This document shows, piece after piece, positions 1 through 6,926 of a stretch of DNA of 7,702 nucleotides. Every line of letters begins with the position of its first letter. The first letter of the stretch is position 1. The DNA is from JBIOWF01 sp044868295 (GTDB taxonomy: Bacteria; Actinomycetota; Actinomycetes; Streptosporangiales; Streptosporangiaceae): NCBI GenBank assembly GCA_044868295.1, contig JBIOWF010000195.1, forward strand, positions 1-7,702. The letters run 5' to 3'. The translations under genes and the position numbers were made by a program. The notes beneath the pieces are model-generated. The model was not told the DNA's origin. It ran no database searches and saw only the letters and a program-made list of their open reading frames with translations.

Positions 1-127
1 CCCGGATTCGCCTGCCACACAGGGCTTCCAGCACTCGGGGACGCCCCGCGTAGATCGTCTTCCTACGGGGGTGGCGCGACGCGCCTACGTTGGCGCGCGA
101 AAACGATGGCGCACCCCTTGACCAGCG
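1..127. repeat. Left copy of exact 127-bp terminal direct repeat
   Basis: Bases 1-127 match bases 7576-7702 without a mismatch. An exact repeat of this size at both ends is what a circular contig gives when the assembler leaves one k-mer of overlap, and 127 is a common maximum k. The unique circle would be 7575 bp. A tandem array of the same unit would look identical. The repeat is non-coding and lies upstream of the regulator gene at 201. Confidence 0.97.
49..98. promoter_or_regulatory. Cluster of inverted and direct repeats upstream of the STAND gene, possible operator
   Basis: CGTAG (49-53) and CTACG (63-67) form an inverted pair nine bases apart. GGCGCG (73-78) and CGCGCC (80-85) form a second inverted repeat around a single A. 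CCTACG followed by TGGCGCG occurs twice in the same direction (62-67 with 72-78, and 84-89 with 91-97). CCTACG occurs again at 182-187, just before the start codon. The CGTAG/CTACG half-sites also form the inverted repeats upstream of both DUF5999 genes. This spacing suggests protein-binding sites, but the protein is unknown and the function is inference. Confidence 0.4.
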
Positions 128-159
128 CTTCCAATGGCCGGGCGCTGAACGCGCCGTCG

Positions 160-189
160 TTGACCACGTCCTGTCAACAGCCCTACGGT
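160..189 (+). promoter_or_regulatory. Weak candidate housekeeping promoter for the STAND regulator
   Basis: TTGACC (160-165) resembles a -35 box, and TACGGT (184-189) is a possible -10 box 18 bases downstream. Transcription would then begin near 196, only a few bases before the ATG at 201. No Shine-Dalgarno sequence is visible before that ATG. Together these would fit a leaderless or nearly leaderless message, which is common in actinomycetes. In GC-rich DNA such matches arise easily by chance. Confidence 0.3.
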
Positions 190-200
190 GACAAGTAAGC

Positions 201-2279
201 ATGGCTATCTATGATCGTCTGACCAGGGAAAATCTCTCCGGCGACGCATCCAGCTTCATCGGCCGCAGACGCGAGGTGTCCGCTGTCAGACGACTGTTGT
301 CCGAGACGCGGTTGCTGACGTTGACCGGTGCGGGCGGGGTGGGAAAGACGCGGCTCGCGCTGCGCGCGGCCGACTCCCTCAGCGGGTCGTTCAGAGACGG
401 CGTGGTGCTGGTCGAGCTGGCCAAGCTGGAGGACGCGGCGCTGGTGGAGTCGACCGTGGCGGCGGCGCTGGACCTGGGGTACGCCGGAGCCGACCCGATG
501 GCCGCCCTGGTGGACTACCTGGCCGGCAAGCGGATGCTGCTGGTGCTCGACAACTGCGAGCATCTGCTGGAGTCGTGCGCGAATCTCGTCGCCAGGCTGC
601 TGCGGGGCGCTCCGCGGCTGCGGATCCTGGCCACCAGCAGGCAGACCCTCGGGGTGTACGGCGAGCAGGTTCTGGCGGTTCCGACGCTATCGGTGCCAGA
701 TCCCGGCGAGGCCGTACAGAGCATCGCAAAGCACGAGGCGGTGCGCCTGCTTGTGGACAGGGCCGCGAGCGTGCGAAAAGGGTTCGTTCTCGACGCGTCC
801 AATGCCGTGGCGGTCGCGCGGCTGTCCCAGCGGCTGGACGGCATCCCGCTGGCGATCGAACTGGCCGCGGTGCGGCTGCGCGCGTTGCCTGTGGAGCAGG
901 TGATGCGTGAGCTGGACGAGCGCTTCGAGGTGCCGGTGGAGGGCAGCCCGTCCGCGCTGCCGCGCCACCAGACGCTGCGAGCGACCATGGACTGGAGCTT
1001 CGAGCTGTGCTCGCCGGCCGAGCAGCGGCTCTGGAGCCGGCTGTCGATGTTCGCCGGCGGCTTCGACCTGGAGACCGTGGAGGCCGTCTGCTCCGGCGAG
1101 GGGATCCCGTGCGAGGACGTGTTCGACCTGGTGGCCGGGCTGGTCGACAAGTCCGTCCTGGTCGGGGAGCGGGTCGAGACCGGCATGCGGTACCGCATGC
1201 TGGAGTGCATCCGGGAGTACGGCCGGCAGTGGCTTTCCCCCTCCGACGAGCAGGTTCTTCGGCGGCGTTACATCGACCACTACCGAGATCTGATCGAGCG
1301 GCTCCGGGTGGACCGGATCGTTTCAGACCAGATGGAGCGTTTCCGGCTGCTGCATTGGGAGCTGCCCAACGTGCGCGTGGCGCTCGAACTCTGCCTGAGC
1401 GATCCGCTCACCGTCCTCACGGGACTGGCGAGCGCGTCGGCGATGTGGTCTTTCTGGCTGCTGGACGGCTCCCTCTCGGAAGGCCGTTACTGGCTGGAGC
1501 GCGGTCTTGAGCTGGTGCCGGAGCCGGGCGACACCCGGGTGACGGCGCTGTGGGTGGTCAGCATGCTCGCTCTCCGCCAGGGCGACCCGGCGGCGGCGAA
1601 GCCGAGACTCGAGGAATGCGAGAGCATCGCACGCCGGACGGGGGATGAGCCCGCCCGCGCCCTGGCCATCCGGACCGCCGGTGTCGCCGAGTTCTCCGCC
1701 GGTGATCCCGAGCGCGGGCTCTCGCTGCTGGAGGAGGCGCTCGCTTTCCACCGGGCCGCCGACGACATCGACTCCCTCGCTTTCAGCCTCTACTACGCCG
1801 CCGCGTACGGCTCAGCCTTGACGCCCGCCCGCGCCGCCGTACTGGGAGAGGAGCTCCTGGCCCTAGCCGAAGATCACCATGCGCTGGTGACCAGGGGCTA
1901 CGCGCAGTTCGTCGTCGCCATCGCCGTGTGGAATCTGGGCGACCGGTGCCGTGTGGAGGAACTGATGCGTGAGGACGCCGAGTTCCGAGGCGGGATGAAC
2001 GACCGGTGGGGTCTCACCCAGTGCCTGGAGCTACTGGCATGGACGGCTTGCGCTCGCGGGGCTCATGAACGGGCCACATGGCTCCTGGGCGCGGCGCACT
2101 CGCTGTGGCAGACGGCGGGGAGTTCGCCGACCCGGCTGTCGTACCACGCGCACTGGCACGAGCAATGCAAGCAGGAATCACTCCGAGCCCTGGGCAAGCG
2201 GGCCTTCACGGCGACCTTCCGAGCCGGGGCGAAAGCGGGGGTGGATCAGGCTGTGACGTACGCGATCAGCGATGACTGA
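201..2279 (+). CDS. STAND/AfsR-like ATP-binding regulator with TPR-like C-terminus, no HTH domain
   Basis: This 692-residue protein belongs to the large actinobacterial family of signal-transduction NTPases that usually end in a LuxR-type helix-turn-helix. Residues 19-29 carry the typical SSFIGRRREV entry. The Walker A loop GAGGVGKT is at 43-50, Walker B LLVLDN at 113-118 and the ATSR sensor motif at 144-147. The GIPLAIELAA motif is at 214-223, and a winged-helix-like segment spans about 255-345. Residues from about 380 to 665 are helical and TPR-like. The sequence stops after TYAISDD, about where relatives continue into the DNA-binding domain, and I find no HTH remnant in the 80 bases downstream. 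It may therefore act through a partner, or be truncated. An in-frame TGA at 189-191 makes ATG 201 the first possible start; there is no clear ribosome binding site. Cytoplasmic; the ligand is unknown. Confidence 0.9.
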   Translation: MAIYDRLTRENLSGDASSFIGRRREVSAVRRLLSETRLLTLTGAGGVGKTRLALRAADSLSGSFRDGVVLVELAKLEDAALVESTVAAALDLGYAGADPMAALVDYLAGKRMLLVLDNCEHLLESCANLVARLLRGAPRLRILATSRQTLGVYGEQVLAVPTLSVPDPGEAVQSIAKHEAVRLLVDRAASVRKGFVLDASNAVAVARLSQRLDGIPLAIELAAVRLRALPVEQVMRELDERFEVPVEGSPSALPRHQTLRATMDWSFELCSPAEQRLWSRLSMFAGGFDLETVEAVCSGEGIPCEDVFDLVAGLVDKSVLVGERVETGMRYRMLECIREYGRQWLSPSDEQVLRRRYIDHYRDLIERLRVDRIVSDQMERFRLLHWELPNVRVALELCLSDPLTVLTGLASASAMWSFWLLDGSLSEGRYWLERGLELVPEPGDTRVTALWVVSMLALRQGDPAAAKPRLEECESIARRTGDEPARALAIRTAGVAEFSAGDPERGLSLLEEALAFHRAADDIDSLAFSLYYAAAYGSALTPARAAVLGEELLALAEDHHALVTRGYAQFVVAIAVWNLGDRCRVEELMREDAEFRGGMNDRWGLTQCLELLAWTACARGAHERATWLLGAAHSLWQTAGSSPTRLSYHAHWHEQCKQESLRALGKRAFTATFRAGAKAGVDQAVTYAISDD

Positions 2280-2360
2280 GGCGGGTCACCGCGGGCCGGA
2301 CCTATCGCTGAAATGCGGGGGGGTGAAACGAGGGCTGAAACGGGTCACCTGACACAGGGT

Positions 2361-2456
2361 TCAGTACGGCAGCGGCCGTCCCGACGGAGTCCGCAGGTCC
2401 TGGGCGGCCTAGGAGATCCGGGGCCGGGGCTTGCGGATCTGGATCCTGTGCATCAT
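2361..2456 (-). pseudogene. Copy 1 of the 30-codon Arg-rich peptide gene, interrupted by TAG
   Basis: Read on the minus strand from ATG 2453 (a tandem in-frame ATG lies at 2456), the frame aligns codon for codon with the intact peptide gene at 7000-7092. Shared parts are M-x-x-IQIRK-x-R at the N-terminus and DLRTPSGR-x-LPY followed by TGA at the C-terminus. Codon 15 (2411-2409) is TAG, so only 14 residues would be made from ATG 2453 without readthrough. An AGGAG ribosome binding site precedes the ATG pair by two to five bases. The gene follows the HATPase gene with 22 bases between, so it is the likely third cistron of that operon. Six of the last twelve sense codons differ silently from copy 2, so the frame was under protein-level selection until recently. 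A sequencing error or readthrough at the TAG cannot be excluded. Confidence 0.7.
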
Positions 2457-2478
2457 GACTCCTGTCGATTCGGGAGGA

Positions 2479-3024
2479 TCAGCCTTCGGCGGCGCCTGTG
2501 GGGAGCTCGAACCACATGGCCTTGCCGGTGGGTGTACGGGCGCCGCCCCAGCAGCAGGCCAGCATGTCGAGGAGGTGCAGCCCGCGGCCGCCCTCGTCGA
2601 AGGCTCGCTGCTTCTGTACGCAGGGAAGCTCGGTGCTCGTGTCCTCGACCTCGCAGCGGAGCAGGCCGTCCAGCGCGGAGATGGTGAGCCTGCACGGGCC
2701 GGGGGCGTGGCGCAGAGCGTTGGTGACCAGCTCGCTGACGAGCAGTTCGACGACGTCGCTGAAGCCTTCGAGGCCCCATGCGGTCAGTCGCGCGCGAGTC
2801 AGCCGCCGGGCCCTCGGCACCGAGGAGGGATCGGGCGTGAGCGGCCACGAGGCGACCTGCTGGCCCGGCTCCTGGGTGGGGCGGACGGCCGCGAACTCGC
2901 TGAGGCGGCGGACCGTGGCCTTGAGCCGGGTCCACGTGCCGTCTGAGGCAAGGGCCATCGCCCGAGGCGGGCTCGCCTGCCAGCGCGGAATTCTCATGTC
3001 CAGGGTGGCGGAGGTCTCGTTCAT
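2479..3024 (-). CDS. RsbW-like HATPase (anti-sigma-factor type ATP-binding protein)
   Basis: This 181-residue protein has the GHKL ATPase fold of the RsbW/SpoIIAB class, without any phospho-accepting histidine domain. The N box ELLVSELVTNALRHA is at 93-107, with E98 and N102 as the expected metal and nucleotide contacts. The G1 region EVEDTS is at 125-130 (D128), and the G2 loop EGGRGLHLL is at 144-152. Known relatives bind a sigma factor or phosphorylate an anti-anti-sigma protein, but many actinomycete members are orphans and neither partner is encoded here. The first 55 residues are an extension of unknown role. I prefer ATG 3024, because it overlaps the DUF5999 stop as ATGA and the same overlap survives in the second module copy; ATG 3033 would add three residues. 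Translation is probably coupled to DUF5999. Confidence 0.88.
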   Translation of the reverse strand: MNETSATLDMRIPRWQASPPRAMALASDGTWTRLKATVRRLSEFAAVRPTQEPGQQVASWPLTPDPSSVPRARRLTRARLTAWGLEGFSDVVELLVSELVTNALRHAPGPCRLTISALDGLLRCEVEDTSTELPCVQKQRAFDEGGRGLHLLDMLACCWGGARTPTGKAMWFELPTGAAEG

Positions 3025-3215
3025 GCCGCACATCCATAAAGCGCACGGTGGGCGGGCACGCTACGTCCGTCGGGCAGCAGCTCGCCGGTGTCCTCGAAAA
3101 CGACCACGCCGTTGCAGAGCAGACCCCACCCTTGCTCCGGATGGAAGGCCACGAGCTGCGCGGCGTCATGATCGGATGCGTATGCGGATGGGCACTGAGG
3201 CTGGTGCTGGCACAT
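3021..3215 (-). CDS. DUF5999 family small protein, copy 1
   Basis: This 64-residue protein starts MCQHQPQCPSA, followed by HPEQGWGLLCNGVVVFEDTG and ELLPDG, which I recognise as the actinomycete DUF5999 pattern. The function of the family is unknown. C2, H4, C8, H25 and C34 could in principle hold a metal ion or form disulfides, but that is speculation. There is no signal peptide or membrane segment, so it is probably cytoplasmic. The ATG at 3215 has a good AAGGAA ribosome binding site seven bases upstream. Its stop overlaps the HATPase start by four bases, so the two products are probably made together. Copy 2 at 7194-7409 is almost identical over the first 54 residues and then diverges, with this copy seven residues shorter. 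Confidence 0.88.
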   Translation of the reverse strand: MCQHQPQCPSAYASDHDAAQLVAFHPEQGWGLLCNGVVVFEDTGELLPDGRSVPAHRALYGCAA

Positions 3216-3350
3216 GGGTTCGTTCCTTAGGTCCTCGCCTGTGGTGTAGTTCTCACAAACACCTTCAGGATGTGCCCGGGGGCAATACGGGAACGACGGG
3301 ATAAACCCCCCTATGGGTACCCATTCCTACCTGCGTAGGTACTACGTATG
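3055..3350. repeat. Module copy 1: duplicated DUF5999 coding region plus leader and promoter
   Basis: This segment aligns with 7254-7549. The coding part (3055-3215 against 7254-7409) differs at scattered, mostly silent sites. The leader (about 3216-3288) is more diverged but shares the AAGGAA ribosome binding site and a TGTGGTGTAG block. The distal 62 bases (3289-3350 against 7488-7549) differ at only four positions. Similarity resumes further along the operon at the peptide genes (2361-2456 and 7000-7092). The copies are in the same orientation, about 4.2 kb apart. Confidence 0.9.
3289..3350 (-). promoter_or_regulatory. Conserved promoter/operator block of DUF5999 module, copy 1
   Basis: Non-coding DNA 74-135 bases before the DUF5999 start matches the copy 2 block at 58 of 62 positions, far better than the leader between it and the gene. 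It holds the perfect 12-bp palindrome ATGGGTACCCAT (3313-3324). It also holds an imperfect inverted repeat, TGCGTAG (3332-3338) and CTACGTA (3342-3348), three bases apart. On the minus strand GGAAT is followed after 16 bases by GTTTATC, resembling the GGAAC/GTT layout of ECF-sigma promoters. The sigma factor and the binding protein are inference. Confidence 0.55.
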
Positions 3351-3391
3351 ATCGGCTTTTTCGCGATCTTCACGTGCTGGATCGGTCGGAT

Positions 3392-3416
3392 TTACATGGC
3401 TTCCCGAGCCATGTAA
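3392..3416. repeat. Perfect 10-bp inverted repeat, operator or terminator candidate
   Basis: TTACATGGCT (3392-3401) and AGCCATGTAA (3407-3416) are perfect inverse complements around the five bases TCCCG. The stem is AT-rich for this DNA. Neither side has a U-run, so it is not a classical terminator for either strand. It lies between the module 1 promoter and the end of the broken transporter. The stretch 3351-3559 around it holds no gene I can support. Confidence 0.6.
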
Positions 3417-3461
3417 GGAGCGACTCCATCTAAGGCGCCTTTCATGATCCGGTTCGCGCGC

Positions 3462-3488
3462 ACGTTGTCGCAGGCGAACGTTGTCGCA
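3462..3488. repeat. Two direct copies of ACGTTGTCGCA, 16 bases apart
   Basis: ACGTTGTCGCA occurs at 3462-3472 and again at 3478-3488, a period of 16 bases. It sits just past the 3' end of the broken MFS gene, in DNA without an identifiable gene. Paired direct repeats can be regulator sites or a small tandem duplication; nothing here decides between them. Confidence 0.5.
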
Positions 3489-3559
3489 CGGGGACCAAGA
3501 GCACGATCGGCACCCCTGTGCTCCCGCGACGGGCTGCAAGGCACGCTTCTCGCCGAGAT

Positions 3560-4278
3560 CATGATCGGCGGGAGCGAGGCGGTGAACACCCAGCGCGGCC
3601 ACGGCCGTCGCGACCGCGAGCGACATCCAGAGCAGGCCGTGGCCGAAGGTGAACAGAGCGGTCAGGACGGCGGGAGCCAACGCTCGGCCGACGCCCGTCG
3701 ACAGCTCGAATCGGGCGAGCGACCGGCCCACACGCCCCGGTGGCGCGGTGGCGATGACCAGAGCCGGGCCGGTGCCGGTGTAGAGGATCTCCCCGATCGT
3801 GTAGACGACCGACACCGCGGCGATCGCCGCCGCGCCCCGATTCCCGGGAACCAGCGTGCAGGCCGTACAACGCGTAGGAAGTGGCGAGGACCAGGCCGGC
3901 GCCGGCCAGCACCGACCGGCGAGGCCTGCTGGAGAGCCGCGTCACCAGCCAGACCTCCGTGACCAGCGCGAGCGTCTTCAGGGCCGTGGCGCCGCCGGCC
4001 AGCGCGAGAGTGGCCAGCAATGCGCCCACGCCGAGCCCGGCGTTGCGCAACGCCCGGCCCGCCGCCAGGGCGGCGTCCCGCTCCCGGCCGTCGACCATCT
4101 CGGTGATCAGCGCGTTGTGCGAAGCCGGCCACGTCTGCGTGCCCAGCCCCAGCAGTACGGCCGTCGCCACGAACCCGGTCGGGCTGTCCACGACCAGCAG
4201 CGCCGCCACGGCGCCGACCCGGACCAGCAGGTAACACCCGCCTACGTACAACAAGCCCTCAAGTGTTCCGACGCCAGC
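3560..4278 (-). pseudogene. Degenerate MFS transporter remnant, truncated and frameshifted
   Basis: Two minus-strand frames together give recognisable major facilitator sequence. The upstream frame (about 4278-3860) begins inside a membrane helix, LLYVGGCYLLVRVGAVAALL. It continues through GLGTQTWPASHNALITEMVD and RALRNAGLGVGALLATLALAGG to LATSYALYGLHAG. Homology then jumps near 3835-3865 to a second frame reading VVYTIGEILYTGTGPALVIA, FELSTGVGRALAPAVLTALF and GHGLLWMSLAVATAV, ending near HRLAPADHD. The N-terminal helices and their start are missing. The middle is shorter than in full MFS proteins, so an internal deletion accompanies the frameshift. About 240 residues remain of the roughly 400 usual for the family. 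Intact relatives export small molecules or drugs across the membrane; this copy is very unlikely to work. It is divergent from the kinase gene. Confidence 0.8.
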
Positions 4279-4317
4279 TGGGTCCTTGGTTTGCTGATGT
4301 AAGGGAAGCCGCATCGA

Positions 4318-6159
4318 ATGTGCGGACAACCTCATAGACGCCGGTCGTTCTCGCCGGTCACGATGCCGTCTATGAAATCCACAGGAGCGGTCCGGCTGGT
4401 CGCCGTCGGGATGTCCGCGACGGCGGCCGTGGGGATCGTCACCGGGAGTCTGCTGGAAAGCGGCTGGCCCGGTCCTGTGTCGCAGTGGGTGTTCATGGCG
4501 ACGGCACTGGCGTTGCCCGCGCTCGGCTGGCTCATCGCGGCGCGCCGCCCCGACAACGCGTACGGCTGGCTGCTGCTGGCCGTCGCGGTCAGTCTGGGGC
4601 TCGGCGGGCTCGGCGTCGGCCTGCTGCTGCGGCTCGACCCCGGTCAGCATGTGGCGATCGTGATCGCCGCTGTTCTGACCTCGCTGTTCGTTTTCTACTA
4701 TGGCCTGTCCTGGGTGTTCGTCCCGCTGCTCTTTCCCGATGGGCGGCTTCCCTCGCGGCGCTGGCGCGTGATCCCGTGGATCGGCGGGGCGGCGATCGCG
4801 TTGCACTGGCTGGGTGTGCTCCTCCTCCCGGGCAAGCTGCTCCCCTCCTCGGGCTGGCAGTACTCTGAGCGGTCACTGGAGAATCCTCTCGGTCTTCACG
4901 GTCCGCCACCCGGAATGGTCGCCGGGGTGGCGGCAGTGGGGCAGTTGGGGACCCTGGTGCTCGCTCTGGTCGTGCTGGGTGGCCTGGTCGTGCGATGGCG
5001 GCGGAGCGCCACGGCCGAGCGCGGCCAGCTCGGCTGGATGGTGGTCGGCTTGGTGGCCAACCTGGCGGGTTCCGTCCTGATCGCGGTCTTCAGCTTCTCG
5101 GGGGCGGCAGCGGCGGGCTCGGCCGGCGTGATAGCCGTCATCGGCGCGTTGCCCGCCGCGATAGTGGTCGCCGTCGTGCGGCACAACCTGCTCGACATCC
5201 GGGTGGGGATCCGCGGCTCTCGGCTCTACCTCGTTTTCGACGTCCGGCCGACGGTGGACGAGCTGCTGTCGGAGCTGGCCCCCGGTCTGGAGGAGGCGGA
5301 GCCCGTGGAGCAGCTCCGCCGGTTGGCGCAAGCCGTACAGGTGGGACTGGACAGCCGGTGGGCCGCCGTCGCGCTCGCGGACGGCACCCGCGTGGTGGCC
5401 GGGCAGGAGGACGGGAAGCCTGTGCTGACCGTCCCCGCCGGCCAGGGGAACGTCGCGTGCGGGCCCAAGGCCGCGGGGCGGTTCACCGCCGATGACCGGC
5501 GGCTGCTCGCGGCCCTGGCCGTGCCGGTCGGGCTGGCGATCCAGAGCGCCGCGCTGGCCGGCCGGCTGGTCAACGCCCAGGAGGCGGAGCGGCGGCGGAT
5601 CGAGCGCAACATCCACGACGGGGTGCAGCAGCAACTCGTCGCCCTGATCGCCGGACTGGAGCTGGCCCGGGCGACCGGCGGCGGGGCCGACTCGCTGGCG
5701 CTGCTCCGTGAGCAGGCCAGACAGACCCTGACCGATCTGCGTGAGCTGGCGGCGGGCATCCATCCGTCCGTGCTCAGCCAGGGAGGGCTGGTGGAGGCGG
5801 TCGAGGAGCGCTGCTCAAGGCTGCCCGTCGCGACGACCGTGACCGCCGACCCGGGGCTGCGGGCCAGGCGTTTTCCCGACGAGATCGAAGGGGCGGTCTA
5901 CTTCACGGTGAGCGAGGCGATCGCCAACGCGCTGAAGCACGCGTCCGCGTCCAGAATCCAGGTACGGCTCTCGCACGGCGATGGACGGCTGCACGCGTCG
6001 GTCGCCGACGACGGGAAGGGCTTCGATCCGGAAGTGACCGCTCGCCGGGGGCTGAGTACGCTGGCCGACCGGATGAGCGCGCTCGGTGGCGGGCTGGATC
6101 TGACCAGTGGGCCGGGAGAGGGGACGCGGGTGCGAGCCTGGGTGGCCACACATGGGTGA
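4318..6159 (+). CDS. Membrane sensor histidine kinase, NarL/DesK type (HisKA_3)
   Basis: This 613-residue protein senses a signal at the membrane and phosphorylates the response regulator encoded next to it. About eight hydrophobic segments cover residues 27-286. A soluble linker, possibly GAF-like, spans about 310-410. The HisKA_3 dimerisation motif ERRRIERNIHDGVQQQL is at 424-440 with H433 as the likely phospho-accepting residue. The ATPase N box EAIANALKHA is at 533-542, the DDGKGFD box at 564-570 and the GEGTRVRAWV box at 600-609, so all catalytic parts are present. The start is uncertain: ATG 4318 has an AAGGGAA about ten bases upstream, while ATG 4363 or 4372 would remove a basic 15- or 18-residue tail and begin nearer the first helix. 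The stop overlaps the regulator gene. The ligand is unknown. Confidence 0.93.
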   Translation: MCGQPHRRRSFSPVTMPSMKSTGAVRLVAVGMSATAAVGIVTGSLLESGWPGPVSQWVFMATALALPALGWLIAARRPDNAYGWLLLAVAVSLGLGGLGVGLLLRLDPGQHVAIVIAAVLTSLFVFYYGLSWVFVPLLFPDGRLPSRRWRVIPWIGGAAIALHWLGVLLLPGKLLPSSGWQYSERSLENPLGLHGPPPGMVAGVAAVGQLGTLVLALVVLGGLVVRWRRSATAERGQLGWMVVGLVANLAGSVLIAVFSFSGAAAAGSAGVIAVIGALPAAIVVAVVRHNLLDIRVGIRGSRLYLVFDVRPTVDELLSELAPGLEEAEPVEQLRRLAQAVQVGLDSRWAAVALADGTRVVAGQEDGKPVLTVPAGQGNVACGPKAAGRFTADDRRLLAALAVPVGLAIQSAALAGRLVNAQEAERRRIERNIHDGVQQQLVALIAGLELARATGGGADSLALLREQARQTLTDLRELAAGIHPSVLSQGGLVEAVEERCSRLPVATTVTADPGLRARRFPDEIEGAVYFTVSEAIANALKHASASRIQVRLSHGDGRLHASVADDGKGFDPEVTARRGLSTLADRMSALGGGLDLTSGPGEGTRVRAWVATHG

Positions 6160-6820
6160 GTCTTTGAGGGCGGTCATCGCGGACGATCACTATCTCGTGC
6201 GTGAGGGGACCCGGCAGCTGCTGGAGACGTCCGGGGAGATCACGGTCGTGGGAGCGGTGGGGACCGCCGACGAGCTCCTGGACGCGGTCCGGCGGCTCGG
6301 CCCCGACGTCGTCCTGACCGACATCCGGATGCCGGGGGGAGGCTGGCGGCCGGGGTTCGAGGGCATCGACGTGGCCCACCGCATCCGGGCCGACCATCCC
6401 GGGATCGGAATCGTCGTCCTCTCCCAGTTCGCCGACTCGCTGTACGCGTTCGAGCTGTTCAAGCTCGGCACCGAAGGCTTCGCCTATCTGCTCAAGGACC
6501 GGGTGGGCGACCTGGACGAGCTGCTCGGGGCGATCCGGTCCGTGGCGGCGGGGGGTTCGGTCATCGACCCGAAGGTGGTGGAAGGGCTGCTGGCCCGCCG
6601 TGCCGTACGGGGAGGTCAGGAGGCTCTGACGCCGCGTGAGCGGGACGTGCTGCGGGAGATGGCGCACGGCAGGTCCAACGGCGGCATCGCCAGGGCGCTC
6701 CAGCTGTCCGTGTCCGCGGTCGAGAAGAACGTCAACTCGATCTTCCTCAAGCTGGGCCTGGAGAACAGCCCCGACACTCACCGCCGGGTCGCCGCCGTCC
6801 TCTCCTACTTCGGCACCTAG
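6152..6820 (+). CDS. NarL/LuxR-family response regulator
   Basis: This 222-residue protein is the cytoplasmic partner of the upstream kinase and controls transcription when phosphorylated. The receiver domain has the acidic pair D11-D12, phospho-accepting D57 in VVLTDIRMP, S91 at the switch position and K115 in YLLKD. The C-terminal LuxR helix-turn-helix runs from LTPRERDVLREMAHGRS (159-175) through LSVSAVEKNVNSIFLKLGL (185-203). A short Gly-rich insertion, GGGWRPGFEG, follows the phosphorylation site, as in many actinomycete members. I chose ATG 6152, which overlaps the kinase stop by eight bases and suggests coupled translation; an upstream in-frame start at 6107 lies inside the kinase and would add 15 residues of non-family sequence. 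All functional residues are present. The target genes are unknown. Confidence 0.94.
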   Translation: MGESLRAVIADDHYLVREGTRQLLETSGEITVVGAVGTADELLDAVRRLGPDVVLTDIRMPGGGWRPGFEGIDVAHRIRADHPGIGIVVLSQFADSLYAFELFKLGTEGFAYLLKDRVGDLDELLGAIRSVAAGGSVIDPKVVEGLLARRAVRGGQEALTPRERDVLREMAHGRSNGGIARALQLSVSAVEKNVNSIFLKLGLENSPDTHRRVAAVLSYFGT

Positions 6821-6894
6821 AGATCGGGGGAGACCAGACCTGCGGACGGCCCAAGGGGGAGAGGGGGGAAGGGGGCCGGGGAGGGGAGCCGGGG

Positions 6895-6921
6895 CTCGGT
6901 ACGGGCGGGTGCCGTACCGAG
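6895..6921. terminator. Strong GC-rich hairpin between convergent operons
   Basis: CTCGGTACGG (6895-6904) and CCGTACCGAG (6912-6921) pair perfectly around a seven-base loop. It lies 75 bases after the response-regulator stop and beyond the end of the convergent peptide gene, so it could end transcription from both sides. There is no U-run, which is usual for actinomycete terminators. A second 10-bp palindrome, TCGGTACCGA, is at 6956-6965. The G-rich stretch 6855-6894 before the hairpin has no gene. Confidence 0.55.
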
Positions 6922-6926
6922 GGGAA

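Noticed and set aside
1..127. Terminal repeat read as a phage direct terminal repeat or transposon end
   Set aside because: No phage structural, packaging or transposase gene is present, and 127 bases is exactly a common assembler overlap.
2498..3304. Plus-strand open frame over the HATPase and DUF5999 genes
   Set aside because: It is the complement of two recognisable minus-strand genes and crosses the conserved promoter region; no family resemblance.
3444..3962. Plus-strand open frame over the transporter relic
   Set aside because: It is antisense to recognisable MFS sequence, and its translation is compositionally biased without motifs.
4873..5763. Long open minus-strand frame opposite the histidine kinase
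   Set aside because: It is antisense to a gene with full catalytic motifs. Its composition is low-complexity Arg/Gln/His/Asp/Pro, typical of a GC-rich shadow frame, with no domain pattern.
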